From: GCA-2725625 sp964574215
GTDB taxonomy: Bacteria; Pseudomonadota; Alphaproteobacteria; Rhodospirillales; UBA2165
Assembly: GCA_964574215.1 (NCBI GenBank)
Contig: CAZNLR010000027.1
Location: forward strand, 1-64,000
DNA: 64,000 nt
Direction: 5' to 3'
The notes under the pieces were generated by a model. It did not search any database. It had not been told where the DNA came from and was given only the letters and a program-made list of their open reading frames with translations. Position 1 is the stretch's first letter, and every line of letters starts with the position of its first letter. Made by a program: the position numbers and the translations under genes. Shown piece by piece: positions 25,759 to 34,765 of this stretch.

Positions 25759-26946
25759 CTATTCGGCTAGGTTCTTTGTGGATTTTTGTTGAGGATCATT
25801 TTTAAGAGTACGCTCAATTGTATTCAATACATCTTTAATCTCAAATGGTTTGGTCAAATATTCGTGAAATCCGGCTTCAATTCCACGGTCGACATCTAAT
25901 TTCAGGGCGGCGGCGGACAAAGCAATTATCGGGATCGATTTGGTCCTATCGTCATTCTTGAGCCAGTTTAAGGCGTCGTACCCATTCATACCGGGCAAAC
26001 TAATATCCATCATTATCAAATCAGGAACTTTGTCGCGAGCGATTTCCAATCCGGTTTCAGCATTTCTGGCCGTTAATAACTCTAGATTGGGATAGTGGCT
26101 GATTACTTCCTCAAACAGGTTTAAGTTCGATTCGTCATCTTCGACATAAAGAATTACAAATTTTCCGGATTTAAAGTGATCCGGCGTGCCGTCTGCATAA
26201 TCCACATCGCTATTACCAAATTCGCCCTTTTGTTGATTGTCATGCTGCAAAGGGAGAGCAAACCAAAATCTGCTGCCTTGGTTGATTTCGCTGTCGAAGC
26301 CAATCCGTCCCCCCATTAGCTCGACCAGCTGTTTGGTAATGGTCAAACCGATGCCGGTACCTTCGATTCCGCTTTGTTCCACGCCCAGACGGGTGAACGG
26401 TTCAAAAATTTCCGCCTTGCGGTCGTCTGAAATTCCGATACCAGTGTCTTCCACCGTGATCTCAAGTTCACTGGGCGGAATATCACGGCAGGTGACGGTG
26501 ATAGAACCGCCCGGTCGGTTATATTTAATCGAATTAGAAAGAAGATTGAGGAGCGCCTGTTTGACCCGTGTCGGGTCTGCCTGAAATTTCGGAAGAGCCG
26601 ATTTATTTTTTACATGATGTATCTTTATTTCGTACCGTTCTGCCAGTGACTGTAAAAGACCGATACTTTCATCAATGATGAGATCGGGATCGATGTCATC
26701 ATATTCCAAAGAAATATTACCGGATTCGATACGCGAAAGATCCAGAATATCGTTGATGAGTTTGAGTAGATGGTGCCCGCTCTTCAATATTTGGTTGACT
26801 TGTTTCGTCTGTCTTTCGCTCAACTGCTCCTTTTTATTCTGCAGCAACAACTGGGCATATCCGAGAATAGCGTTCATGGGTGTTCTGAGTTCATGACTCA
26901 TAGACGCCAGAAACTCAGATTTAGCCCGGTTGGCAAATTCGGCCAT
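25759..26946 (-). CDS. Hybrid histidine kinase, catalytic and receiver half (frameshifted)
   Basis: 395 residues from an internal ATG. A HisKA domain has the phospho-acceptor His in FLASMSHELRTPMNAILG, followed by an HATPase domain with N box LLNLLSNSIKYN, G1 EDTGIGIS, F box and G2 GTGIGLTI, then a C-terminal receiver (VEDDESNLNLF, MMDISLPGMNG, KPF). The frame stays open upstream of the ATG into KISGTSQDITKQRRTEEVLEDAKS, which continues the PAS-linker of the preceding gene; a single missing base at 27012-27018 separates them. No strong SD precedes this ATG, so on its own it would be poorly translated. The receiver could feed the FixJ-like regulator downstream. Confidence 0.85.
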   Translation of the reverse strand: MAEFANRAKSEFLASMSHELRTPMNAILGYAQLLLQNKKEQLSERQTKQVNQILKSGHHLLKLINDILDLSRIESGNISLEYDDIDPDLIIDESIGLLQSLAERYEIKIHHVKNKSALPKFQADPTRVKQALLNLLSNSIKYNRPGGSITVTCRDIPPSELEITVEDTGIGISDDRKAEIFEPFTRLGVEQSGIEGTGIGLTITKQLVELMGGRIGFDSEINQGSRFWFALPLQHDNQQKGEFGNSDVDYADGTPDHFKSGKFVILYVEDDESNLNLFEEVISHYPNLELLTARNAETGLEIARDKVPDLIMMDISLPGMNGYDALNWLKNDDRTKSIPIIALSAAALKLDVDRGIEAGFHEYLTKPFEIKDVLNTIERTLKNDPQQKSTKNLAE

Positions 26947-26990
26947 GCTTTTCGCGTCTTCGAGAACTTCTTCGGTTCGTCTCTGCTTCG

Positions 26991-29282
26991 TTATATCCTG
27001 GGAAGTTCCAGAAATTTTGATTGTTCATTTCGGTCATCATAGGTAATTTCCCCTTCGCCCTTGATGACCCGTTCTGTCCCATCTTTGCGAACAATCCTGA
27101 AGTCATTTGAAAACCTGGTTTCCCGGTTTTGCATGCATTCGTCCATTATTCTTATGTGTTTTTCCCGGTCTTCGGGATGAACGGTTTCATAGAAATCAAG
27201 ATAGGTCGGATGATCATTTTCCGTGTCGAAGCCGAAGATGCGGAAATTCTCGTTTGACCAAGTAATTGAATTGTCAAGCAGATCGCGCTCCCAACTTCCG
27301 ATATTCGCGATCCGTTGCGCGTTATCCAGTCTGATCTGATTGCTTCTTAATAAATCGGTGGTCTTTTTGAGAATGGTTATGTCCATGGACAGTACGAAAA
27401 GGCCGATAACGTCGCCATCGTCACCGAAATCTGGAGTTATCGTCACCTGGGTATCAATGACGCCGCCGTCTTTTGACGGAAGTTGATTTTCGTAAATTAC
27501 GATTTCACCGTCGTACGCCCGGTCGGTGTAAGGTTTGATCCGTTGAAAAATCTCGTCACCGAATATTTCACTATAGGTCTTGCCGATAACCTCATCTGGC
27601 TTGAGGCCGATTGTCTCGAAATATTTATTGGCGAATTGGAATTTTAAATTTTTATCGTTGTAGGCAACCAGAGCCGGGATCGTATCGGTGATTAACCGGA
27701 TTCGGTCCTCACTTGCTTTCAACCGCTCTTCGCGTTTTTTCGATTCTGTTATATCCGCGAATAGAACGATGGTACTGCCGTCATCCAATTTGTGTTTCCG
27801 CACCTGCATCCAGGTGTCCCCGAGCCGATCTTCGTGTACGGAGCTTGGCTTGCGGAAGCTTTCCAGGCGTTCTTCGATCCAGGATTCTATCAGTTCTTTG
27901 GATCCCGGACGTTTACCATGCAATCCCAGGCACCTGATGAAGTCGGCATACTTTTTTCCCGGAGCGAGAAATTCCTGTCCTTCCGGATGCGAATCTCTGA
28001 AAAAGCTGTTGCAGAACAGGAATCGCTCTTGCGCGTCCCACATGGCAAAACCTTCGGAAATGTTCTCAATTGCCGTGAAGAAGCGGTTATGTAGATTTTC
28101 GGCGCTTTGCCGGGCGAGTGATTCGGCAGTTTCATCGACGGTGGTGCCGCGAAAACCCTGAAATATTCCGTCCTCACCGAATACGGGCCGGCCACTGCTG
28201 CTGAAATATCTTAACCGGCCATTGGCGTCGTAGGTGGAATACCTGAAGCTCTTGAAAGGCCGGTGCGCTTCCATATCTGCTTGGTGTCGACTCCACGCTT
28301 CGTTGTCACGATCAAGAATTTCAAGTTCCCACCTTTTTTTCCCTTTGACATAATCGAAATCGAAATCCTCTAGCTCCGACACCGGTGGTGTTACGAACTT
28401 GTAACGGTGATTTTCATCGGTCTCCCAGAATATGTCGGCAGCAGATTCGGCGAAATCTCTGAACCTTTGTTCGCTTTCCGCAAGAGCCGATTCCGCCGCT
28501 TCAATTTTTGAAAGATCACTCATGGTCACCAGAACCGAATTTTCACCGTCCCAGATCACCGGGGCGGCGATATCGGTTGTGTAAAAACTTTCGCCGTTCA
28601 GTTTTAAATGAAGGATTTTGACCGGTTCCAAGGGGCGCACATTTTGTTCAACTTCTTCGCGGCGGTTGTTGATGATGTCTTGGTAGTCCGGGTGAGAAAG
28701 TTCAAGCGATGTTTTGCCGAGTAATTCCGTTTCTGAATTCGCTCCAAATAGTATCTGGGCAGACTTATTGGCGAACTTCACCACAAAATTCCTGTGGACG
28801 ACGATCGCGGTCGGCGATGTCTCGATCAAGATGCGGTACCTGGCCTCGCTTTCCTGCAAGGTGATTTCGGCATTCAATTTGGCGGTGATGTCGACGGCAA
28901 CGCCGTGGGCTCCCGAAAAATGACCGGATCCCGATTCAAACATTGGCGTGCCGCTCATTGAAAAATGTCTGGTGACACCGTTCTCGTCATCGATGCCGAT
29001 GGTAAAGTCGCGGAATGGCTGGCGGAATAACCCGCTAAGGTCTCCTTGGATTAATTCGTCCGGGGATACCAGTATGTCAATTTTCTTGCCGATAAAGTCT
29101 CGGGTTTTTAGGCCAAGGATTTCCGTAAACCGGCCGGCGATTTCGGTAATTTTGAAATCGCTGCCAATTTCCCAGGTCCAGTCCGCCAGAAGACTAAGAA
29201 TATCCTCCCGTCGTTGAGCGGTCTCGTCGCTATCAACGTAATCCTGATCGGTGTCGATCATATGGTAAGATTTATCATCCAC
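26991..29282 (-). CDS. Six-PAS sensory half of hybrid histidine kinase (frameshifted)
   Basis: 763 residues, apparently soluble, made of about six PAS domains in a row starting near residues 27 (ILSLLADWTWEI), 145 (RILIETSPTAIVV), 270 (FRDFAESAADIFWET), 400 (ENISEGFAMWDA), 525 (RLITDTIPALVAYND) and 645 (ANIGSWERDLLDN, a PAS_3 type). It ends abruptly in FLELPRI after the last PAS, where the out-of-frame continuation would enter the kinase. With one base restored the two halves give a 1174-residue cytoplasmic hybrid kinase. Ligands of the PAS domains are unknown; no Cys/His heme pattern is obvious. Confidence 0.85.
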   Translation of the reverse strand: MDDKSYHMIDTDQDYVDSDETAQRREDILSLLADWTWEIGSDFKITEIAGRFTEILGLKTRDFIGKKIDILVSPDELIQGDLSGLFRQPFRDFTIGIDDENGVTRHFSMSGTPMFESGSGHFSGAHGVAVDITAKLNAEITLQESEARYRILIETSPTAIVVHRNFVVKFANKSAQILFGANSETELLGKTSLELSHPDYQDIINNRREEVEQNVRPLEPVKILHLKLNGESFYTTDIAAPVIWDGENSVLVTMSDLSKIEAAESALAESEQRFRDFAESAADIFWETDENHRYKFVTPPVSELEDFDFDYVKGKKRWELEILDRDNEAWSRHQADMEAHRPFKSFRYSTYDANGRLRYFSSSGRPVFGEDGIFQGFRGTTVDETAESLARQSAENLHNRFFTAIENISEGFAMWDAQERFLFCNSFFRDSHPEGQEFLAPGKKYADFIRCLGLHGKRPGSKELIESWIEERLESFRKPSSVHEDRLGDTWMQVRKHKLDDGSTIVLFADITESKKREERLKASEDRIRLITDTIPALVAYNDKNLKFQFANKYFETIGLKPDEVIGKTYSEIFGDEIFQRIKPYTDRAYDGEIVIYENQLPSKDGGVIDTQVTITPDFGDDGDVIGLFVLSMDITILKKTTDLLRSNQIRLDNAQRIANIGSWERDLLDNSITWSNENFRIFGFDTENDHPTYLDFYETVHPEDREKHIRIMDECMQNRETRFSNDFRIVRKDGTERVIKGEGEITYDDRNEQSKFLELPRI
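27012..27018 (-). other. Frameshift site joining the two kinase ORFs
   Basis: Minus strand TCAAAATTTCTGG. Reading it with one extra A (or a -1 slip on AAAA) converts the terminal FLELPRI into ISGTSQDITKQRRTEEVL, a normal PAS-to-HisKA linker that runs straight into the kinase domain. The run of As and Ts fits a homopolymer deletion or a sequencing error. Confidence 0.85.
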
Positions 29283-29358
29283 CTCTTTGCGGCCTTTCGA
29301 GAAGTTTCACATCATCCGCCGTAATTATTGGTATGAAAGTTACGACACCCGCAATTCC

Positions 29359-29384
29359 CTAGACCAACTCACCGGCGAGTCTAG
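29359..29384. terminator. Palindrome at the end of the LysM gene
   Basis: CTAGAC and GTCTAG arms enclose an inner ACTC/GAGT pair. The stop codon of the LysM gene lies inside it. There is no T-tract, so termination between the LysM and kinase genes is uncertain. Confidence 0.4.
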
Positions 29385-30400
29385 TTGATCGACGGCAGTG
29401 TAAAAACCTGACCTGGAAATATCATATCGGGGTTTTTTATCTGTTCCTTATTGGCTTCGTAGATAACGGTGTATCTAAAGCCCGTTCCGTAGGTGCGTCT
29501 GGCGATGCGCCACAAACTGTTGCCCGATTCGACGACCACCAGACTGCCGGGTTTAACACCGGTAAGGGGAACGGATCTGGCAAATACCACTTCGACCCTG
29601 GCCTGCACTTTGCCCTTTTTATCCACCTGGTCCGCGCGCAACGTATAGACTCCGGGCTTCACTCGTTTTTCCGGCGATTGCAGCCACAAACCCTTTTTTC
29701 CCGTGGTGCTGCGGCCGAAGAAATTGTTGTCGATGTAGGTGTGAATTACGGACCCCGGCGGCGCTTTGCCGGTGACATCAAGTTTGCCGTCCTCATCGTA
29801 ATCGATGGCTTCGACGGAAAGGGCTATCGAATCGATGGCGGATGACCCGGGCGACGGTTTCTGCAGTACTTTGACACCGCCGCCGCCTTTCTTGGGAACC
29901 TTCATGGCCAACGGCTGGGTTGGATCACTGGTCACGCGTCCGGCGATATCCTTGCCTTTTTCCGGCACAACTAGGACGACATTCGATTCGGATGGCACCG
30001 ATTTTTCGCCGGAGCCGACCATGCGAAGAGACAACTGGTGACTGCCGGATTCCAGTGGCGTGGTGGGGACGAAGACCCACTCTCCCCTTTTGTCGGCTGT
30101 GACTTCGCCTATTTTTTTGTCACCGTCAAAAATTTCCACTTTCGAACCGGGCGCGGCGCGGCCGGCCATGACGGTATCTCCCTGGGGATTTATGCGGACG
30201 ATATCGAAACTGGGACGGACGACTTGCGGCGTTTCGACTTTCGCTTTAACCGGCGTTTTAGGCTTGGCCTGATCCGATGATTGGGCGGCGGTTTCCTTGT
30301 TCTGCGGAGCGTCGTCAGCGTCGTCGAGAACGAAATTCAAACTTATCGCAGCCGCAACGACGATACCGCCGATAATGGCCAATAGTGCCGATTTTGTCAC
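29381..30400 (-). CDS. LysM-domain, Ig-like envelope protein
   Basis: 339 residues. The N-terminal hydrophobic segment ALLAIIGGIVVAAAISLNFV acts as an anchor or signal. A proline/lysine-rich linker leads to one or two Ig/carboxypeptidase-like beta domains (GRAAPGSKVEIFDGDKKIG, GKAPPGSVIHTYIDN). A C-terminal LysM follows (VESGNSLWRIARRTYGTGFRYTVIYEANKEQIKNPDMIFPGQVF), which should bind peptidoglycan in the periplasm. The start is GTG with GAGG five bases ahead. This domain order is common in alphaproteobacterial peptidoglycan-binding proteins of unknown role. Confidence 0.85.
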   Translation of the reverse strand: MTKSALLAIIGGIVVAAAISLNFVLDDADDAPQNKETAAQSSDQAKPKTPVKAKVETPQVVRPSFDIVRINPQGDTVMAGRAAPGSKVEIFDGDKKIGEVTADKRGEWVFVPTTPLESGSHQLSLRMVGSGEKSVPSESNVVLVVPEKGKDIAGRVTSDPTQPLAMKVPKKGGGGVKVLQKPSPGSSAIDSIALSVEAIDYDEDGKLDVTGKAPPGSVIHTYIDNNFFGRSTTGKKGLWLQSPEKRVKPGVYTLRADQVDKKGKVQARVEVVFARSVPLTGVKPGSLVVVESGNSLWRIARRTYGTGFRYTVIYEANKEQIKNPDMIFPGQVFTLPSIN

Positions 30401-30512
30401 GTTTGCCTCATTCTTTGATGTGGGTGATTGCTTGCCGCAATTTCACGTCGGTCAGAGTAGTACGTGGCGCATCGAGAGGCAACAATCACCGGTAAAAAGG
30501 TTAATCGGTATT

Positions 30513-31382
30513 CTAGCCGCCTAAATATTCGACACTGATCAGTGCCGCGACGGCGGCCAGGGATATGGGTAGAATTGAAAAAACGGCAATCGTCAGCGGA
30601 ATCGCGGCCTGCCGCTTTAAAATGGCGGGGAGCGGGATCCGGTCAACCGCCGTATCGGCGAAAAAGACAAACCCGACCAGAATTAAAGATGGCGAAAAAG
30701 CGGCGCTTTGTTCCAGCATGCGCACCGCCATAATCAGCAAGGCGCCGCCACCGGCGAGTAGCAGGCTGAAACCGAAAATGAAACGCGATCTGGGCCAATT
30801 CCAGACAAAGAATCCCAGGACGGATGCCGCCAAACCGAGGGCGATATCGTTGTCGGCGGGCAGACCGGCGATGGCCGAGACACCGGCAATTCCAATGGCC
30901 GCCATAACCATCATGGCAGTCGCCGAAGACATGCCGATGCGATTCCGGGCGCCCACTTTCAAAAGACGGAAGGCTAAAATTCCCCATCCCAACAGCAGAA
31001 ATACCGCCCACAAATCCAACCCGGCACGCAGCCAGGCGATCAGCGCGGTCCCGGCGATAATCACAATGATCGTTTCCCACAGCCGGAAGTTAAGATTTTG
31101 GATGGGAAGGAAAAAATCGAGACACACGCCTAACACCAGCATAGCAGCGGTAATGCTGATGATTGAGCCACTGCCCGGGACCGGTGGAAAGACCGGGGTC
31201 CCAAGAACCACAGCACAAACCCAGGCAAAAGCAATACCCACAGAGGCGCCCGGTAGGGACCGGCTTGGATCGAATCCGGTACCGCCTTTGGCGGTCAGTT
31301 TTATCAGTCCGGTTAGAACGGCGACGCCCAGAAAAGGCGCCAGATACAATCCGAACCAGGGTTCTTTAAAGATTTCCGTCAT
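30513..31382 (-). CDS. Polytopic membrane protein, function unknown
   Basis: 289 residues with roughly nine hydrophobic segments (for example YLAPFLGVAVLTGLI, SIISITAAMLVLGVCL, TIIVIIAGTALIAW, LWAVFLLLGWGILAF, ALGLAASVLGFFVW, FGFSLLLAGGGALLIMAV). It has no transporter or enzyme signature I recognise. Short charged loops such as KVGARNRIG and NWPRSRF follow the positive-inside rule. It lies upstream of the LysM gene on the same strand with a 112-bp gap. Confidence 0.7.
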   Translation of the reverse strand: MTEIFKEPWFGLYLAPFLGVAVLTGLIKLTAKGGTGFDPSRSLPGASVGIAFAWVCAVVLGTPVFPPVPGSGSIISITAAMLVLGVCLDFFLPIQNLNFRLWETIIVIIAGTALIAWLRAGLDLWAVFLLLGWGILAFRLLKVGARNRIGMSSATAMMVMAAIGIAGVSAIAGLPADNDIALGLAASVLGFFVWNWPRSRFIFGFSLLLAGGGALLIMAVRMLEQSAAFSPSLILVGFVFFADTAVDRIPLPAILKRQAAIPLTIAVFSILPISLAAVAALISVEYLGG

Positions 31383-31593
31383 GATCCAGTCAGAACAGCT
31401 GTAAGGCGATTAAAAAGGCCTAGCCCGATTCGCGGATGTTTTCAATTGATAGGCTGGGCTATTTCCCAGTCCGTTTTTTTTCGCCGGTGAAATAAACGCT
31501 GGACGTAATATATTTAACCGCTTCACTGGGACAAACAAATTAAATCCGTATAAGGTGCCCCTCGGTAAAAATTGGGTTAAGGAAAATCACAAC

Positions 31594-32178
31594 ATGAAAG
31601 ATACAAAGGCGATCGCCGTGTTCTGTGGCTCCAAAGCGGGGGAATCTCCGTCCTACGAAGCGGCGGCGCGGGAACTGGGCCGTGCTATGGCGGAGAAGGG
31701 GGTCCGGCTGGTCTTCGGCGGTGGACGCATCGGCATCATGGGGTTCGTCGCCGATGAAGTGATGTCCGGCGGCGGAGAAGTCACCGGTGTTATCCCGCAT
31801 TTTCTGCACGATCTGGAAGTCGGTCATGACGGCGTGACGGAACTGATCGCCGTCGAGTCCATGCACGAGCGCAAGAACACCATGTTCATGCGCTCCGATG
31901 CCTTCGTCATCCTGCCGGGAGGACTCGGCACCCTTGATGAATGTCTGGAAATTATCACCTGGAAACAGCTTCATATTCACGCCAAGCCCATCGTCATCCT
32001 GGATGTCGACGGCTACTGGAAATCATTAATGGTTCTGGTAGAAGATGTTATTGCGGGCGGCTTCGCCCATCCCAAGGCCCGCGACCTGTTCACCGTCGTC
32101 ACCTCGGTCGACGATATCTTCCAAGCCATCGCCACCGCCCCCGAACCCGACCGGGAGGTGCTGGAAAGTCATCTTTAG
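31594..32178 (+). CDS. LOG family protein (nucleotide phosphoribohydrolase-like)
   Basis: 194 residues, Rossmann fold of the LONELY GUY / TIGR00730 family. Members cleave the N-glycosidic bond of nucleoside 5'-monophosphates, including cytokinin riboside phosphates. It shows IAVFCGSKAG, the GGGRIGIMG loop, the substrate motif MHERKNTM and the catalytic motif PGGLGTLDE. The start at 31594 (MKDTKAIAVFC) fits the family; a longer in-frame reading from 31555 adds an unlikely PLGKNWVKENHN head, and GGAAA lies upstream of the chosen ATG. Real substrate is uncertain. Confidence 0.9.
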   Translation: MKDTKAIAVFCGSKAGESPSYEAAARELGRAMAEKGVRLVFGGGRIGIMGFVADEVMSGGGEVTGVIPHFLHDLEVGHDGVTELIAVESMHERKNTMFMRSDAFVILPGGLGTLDECLEIITWKQLHIHAKPIVILDVDGYWKSLMVLVEDVIAGGFAHPKARDLFTVVTSVDDIFQAIATAPEPDREVLESHL

Positions 32179-32218
32179 AAATACGTACCAATACCTAGCG
32201 ATTTAACTGTAACGGACC

Positions 32219-32246
32219 TTGCTATTTCGGTTGTTGGCCCTTATGT
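32219..32246 (+). promoter_or_regulatory. Possible sigma-70 promoter for icd
   Basis: TTGCTA, 16-bp spacer, TTATGT, about 125 bp upstream of the icd start. Weak consensus; position is reasonable for a promoter behind the LOG gene. Confidence 0.3.
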
Positions 32247-32369
32247 TCCGGCCCGTCCGAGATTTAAACATCACCAGGGGCACACCCCGCCGGACTTTCA
32301 GTGAAGAACAGTCGGTTCTCTTATGACGCTTCCCCATGAAAATGGTCCCATGACACTGGAGTTCAATAA

Positions 32370-33584
32370 ATGAGCAAAATTAAGGTTGCCAATCCGATCG
32401 TCGAACTCGACGGCGACGAGATGACTCGCATCATCTGGCAGTTCATCAAGGACAAATTGATCCTGCCGTACCTGGACGTGGATTTGAAATATTACGATTT
32501 GGGCGTCGAAAAACGCGACGAGACCAATGACCAGATTACCATCGATTCCGCCAACGCCATCAAGGAATACGGTGTCGGCGTTAAATGCGCGACCATCACC
32601 CCCGATGAGGCGCGGGTCGAGGAATTCGATCTCAAGGAAATGTGGCGTTCGCCCAACGGCACCATCCGGAACATCCTGGGCGGCACCATTTTCCGCCAGC
32701 CCATCATCTGTACAAACGTGCCGCGTCTGGTGCCGGGCTGGACCAAGCCCATCGTCATCGGCCGTCACGCCTTCGGCGATCAATACCGGGCCACGGACTT
32801 TCTGTTCCCGGGGCCGGGCAAGCTGACGGTGAAATTCATCCCTGATGATGGCGGCGAACCCATCGAACATGAAGTGTTCGAGGCGCCTTCCTCCGGCGTT
32901 TCCATGGCCATGTACAATCTGGACGATTCCATCCGCGGTTTCGCCCGGGCTTGCATGAATTACGGCCTCGATCTGGGCTGGCCGGTGTATCTGTCGACCA
33001 AGAACACCATCCTCAAGCGTTATGACGGCCGCTTCATGGACCTGTTCCAGGAAGTTTACGAACAGGAGTTCAAGGACAAGTTCGAAGCCAAAGGCATTTC
33101 CTACGAGCACCGGTTGATCGACGATATGGTCGCCTGCGCCATGAAGTGGGAAGGCGGCTATGTCTGGGCCTGCAAGAACTACGACGGCGATGTCCAATCC
33201 GACACGGTGGCTCAGGGCTTCGGCTCGTTGGGGCTGATGACGTCGGTGCTGATGACACCGGACGGCAAGACGGTGGAGGCCGAGGCCGCCCACGGCACGG
33301 TGACCCGCCACTACCGGCAGCACCAGGAAGGCAAGGAAACCTCGACCAATCCCATCGCGTCGATCTTCGCCTGGACCCGTGGGCTCTATTACCGGGGCAC
33401 TTTCGACGAAACTCCCGATGTGGTGGAATTTGCCAGCAAATTGGAAGAAGTCTGCATCGAGACCGTCGAATCCGGCTTTATGACCAAGGATTTGGCGTTG
33501 CTCATCGGCCCCAATCAGCCCTGGCTGACCACCCAGCAGTTCCTCGACAAACTGGACGAGAACCTGCAGGCAAAAATGGGGTGA
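32370..33584 (+). CDS. icd: Isocitrate dehydrogenase (NADP+)
   Basis: Oxidative decarboxylation of isocitrate to 2-oxoglutarate in the TCA cycle. 404 residues of the type II homodimeric NADP-dependent IDH shared by alphaproteobacteria and eukaryotes. It shows VELDGDEMTRIIW at the start, the substrate loop SPNGTIRNILGGTIFR, CTNVPRLVPGW, the catalytic Tyr/Lys region (LKRYDGRFMDLFQE), DMVACAMKWEGGYVWACKNYDGDVQSD and the NADP-binding AAHGTVTRHYRQHQ. GGAG lies eight bases before the ATG. Monocistronic. Confidence 0.97.
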   Translation: MSKIKVANPIVELDGDEMTRIIWQFIKDKLILPYLDVDLKYYDLGVEKRDETNDQITIDSANAIKEYGVGVKCATITPDEARVEEFDLKEMWRSPNGTIRNILGGTIFRQPIICTNVPRLVPGWTKPIVIGRHAFGDQYRATDFLFPGPGKLTVKFIPDDGGEPIEHEVFEAPSSGVSMAMYNLDDSIRGFARACMNYGLDLGWPVYLSTKNTILKRYDGRFMDLFQEVYEQEFKDKFEAKGISYEHRLIDDMVACAMKWEGGYVWACKNYDGDVQSDTVAQGFGSLGLMTSVLMTPDGKTVEAEAAHGTVTRHYRQHQEGKETSTNPIASIFAWTRGLYYRGTFDETPDVVEFASKLEEVCIETVESGFMTKDLALLIGPNQPWLTTQQFLDKLDENLQAKMG

Positions 33585-33636
33585 TTGATTAACCCGAGGC
33601 ACTCAGATTGTGTGTCTCCATTTTACCTATTTGCAC

Positions 33637-33699
33637 TTGACTGAGGGGCTCTGGAGCCGTAAAAAGCCGCCTCTCGAAGCGGGCCGAAATGAAGGCCCG
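33637..33699 (+). promoter_or_regulatory. Promoter and leader hairpin of rpmB
   Basis: TTGACT and TAAAAA are separated by exactly 17 bp (33637-33665), a reasonable sigma-70 promoter. The leader then forms CGGGCC-gaaatgaa-GGCCCG (33680-33699), a stem that could be part of a regulatory leader, before AAGGA and the start codon. Confidence 0.5.
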
Positions 33700-33735
33700 T
33701 TTGTAGTAAGTATTTAGATTTGAAGGATTAAGATC

Positions 33736-34026
33736 ATGGCGCGCCGTTGCGATGTCACCGGAAAGGACGTTCTAGCCGGCAATAATGTGAGCCACGCGCA
33801 CAACAAGACGCGTCGGCGGTTTTTGCCCAACGTTCAGAAAATGACCCTGTTCTCCGATACACTGGGGAAAGTGAAACTCAAAGTTTCGGCCTCCGCGCTG
33901 CGCTCGATCGAGCATAAGGGCGGCCTCGATGCCTATCTTTTGGATACGGCCAACGCCAAACTGGCCCCCGAAGCCCTCAAAATCAAAAACCGCATCAAAA
34001 AGGCCCAAGCCAAAAAAGCCGCTTAA
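33736..34026 (+). CDS. rpmB: 50S ribosomal protein L28
   Basis: 96 residues: MARRCDVTGKDVLAGNNVSHAHNKTRRRFLPNVQ matches the conserved L28 opening (CDVTGK, NNVSHAH, KTRRRFLPN; longer stretches omitted), then VSASALRSIEHKGGLDAYLL and a lysine-rich tail. The extended C-terminus (KNRIKKAQAKKAA) is typical of alphaproteobacteria. AAGGA lies eight bases before the ATG. It is transcribed alone and followed by a very long hairpin terminator. Confidence 0.97.
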   Translation: MARRCDVTGKDVLAGNNVSHAHNKTRRRFLPNVQKMTLFSDTLGKVKLKVSASALRSIEHKGGLDAYLLDTANAKLAPEALKIKNRIKKAQAKKAA

Positions 34027-34028
34027 TC

Positions 34029-34092
34029 AAAAAAAGTGTACCAGGAATACTTTTCTAAAATTTCCGGAAAGTATTCCTGGTACACTTTTTTT
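34029..34092 (+). terminator. Long hairpin terminator after rpmB
   Basis: Two perfect 22-bp arms (34029-34050 and 34071-34092) with the core GTGTACCAGGAATAC / GTATTCCTGGTACAC, an A-tract on one side and a T-tract on the other, starting 3 bp after the rpmB stop. It would terminate in both directions. Confidence 0.95.
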
Positions 34093-34317
34093 GTGTTGTA
34101 ACACTCATTCACACCTCCGCCATCTTGCCGTCATCACCCCGATACACCCATCCCCTATAGTACCCTTGCTTGGCGGCAATACCGCCATCCATGTTGTCCT
34201 CCCAAGGCGGGTTTAAGAGCGGCACTCTCTCCCCCCGAAGCACCGCTCCCCGTCCCGGGACACCGCAGGTTCCAATTCCCGCATGGGGCGGGAAACATTG
34301 ACCCTAGGAGGTGCAGC

Positions 34318-34590
34318 ATGACCAAGTTCCTCGTTTCCGATGACAATAAAGACGGTTTCAGGTTGGAAGACATCCTGATGGCCATCCGCAAGGATATGCT
34401 TTTCCGCTGCGAAAAAGTGGTCGACGACCATCGGCCGGAAGCCCTTCATGTACTCGATAACAATATGAAAATATTGGGTTTATTGAGCGACGCCATCAAA
34501 TTGGCGAACAATTCCACGGAGACCCTCAACCGGTCGTTCGGACCCAGTAAGTCAGCCGACGGCGGCGATCCGCGGATCGGAAAATATTAG
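34318..34590 (+). CDS. Small conserved-type hypothetical protein
   Basis: 90 residues, charged and mostly helical: FRLEDILMAIRKDMLFRCEKVVDDHRPEALHVLDNNMKILGLL (key parts LEDIL, AIRKDM, VLDNN). I recognise no domain. A textbook Shine-Dalgarno AGGAGGT lies seven bases before the ATG, which argues strongly that it is translated. It has no neighbours in an operon: rpmB and its terminator precede it and the MFS gene follows after ~175 bp. The 225 bp before it hold a CCCGC/GCGGG hairpin (34279-34293) but no gene. Confidence 0.75.
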   Translation: MTKFLVSDDNKDGFRLEDILMAIRKDMLFRCEKVVDDHRPEALHVLDNNMKILGLLSDAIKLANNSTETLNRSFGPSKSADGGDPRIGKY

Positions 34591-34765
34591 TTTTGTCCCT
34601 CAGGCGCCGGGCGGGTTCTCCGAACCGTTGGCTCACGGCGCATAAGCGCCGACGCGCACTTGCGCTTGCCATGCTGTGAACTGAATAAATCATTTCGCAG
34701 CATGGTAGTTAATAATCCCGGTCAAGAAGTTTGTGGCGTTGGCCGTCTCGGGATAGATTGCCGGC

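Noticed and set aside
32298..33602. 434-codon minus-strand frame across icd
   Set aside because: Antisense shadow of icd; the sequence is Gly/His-rich with no recognisable motif.
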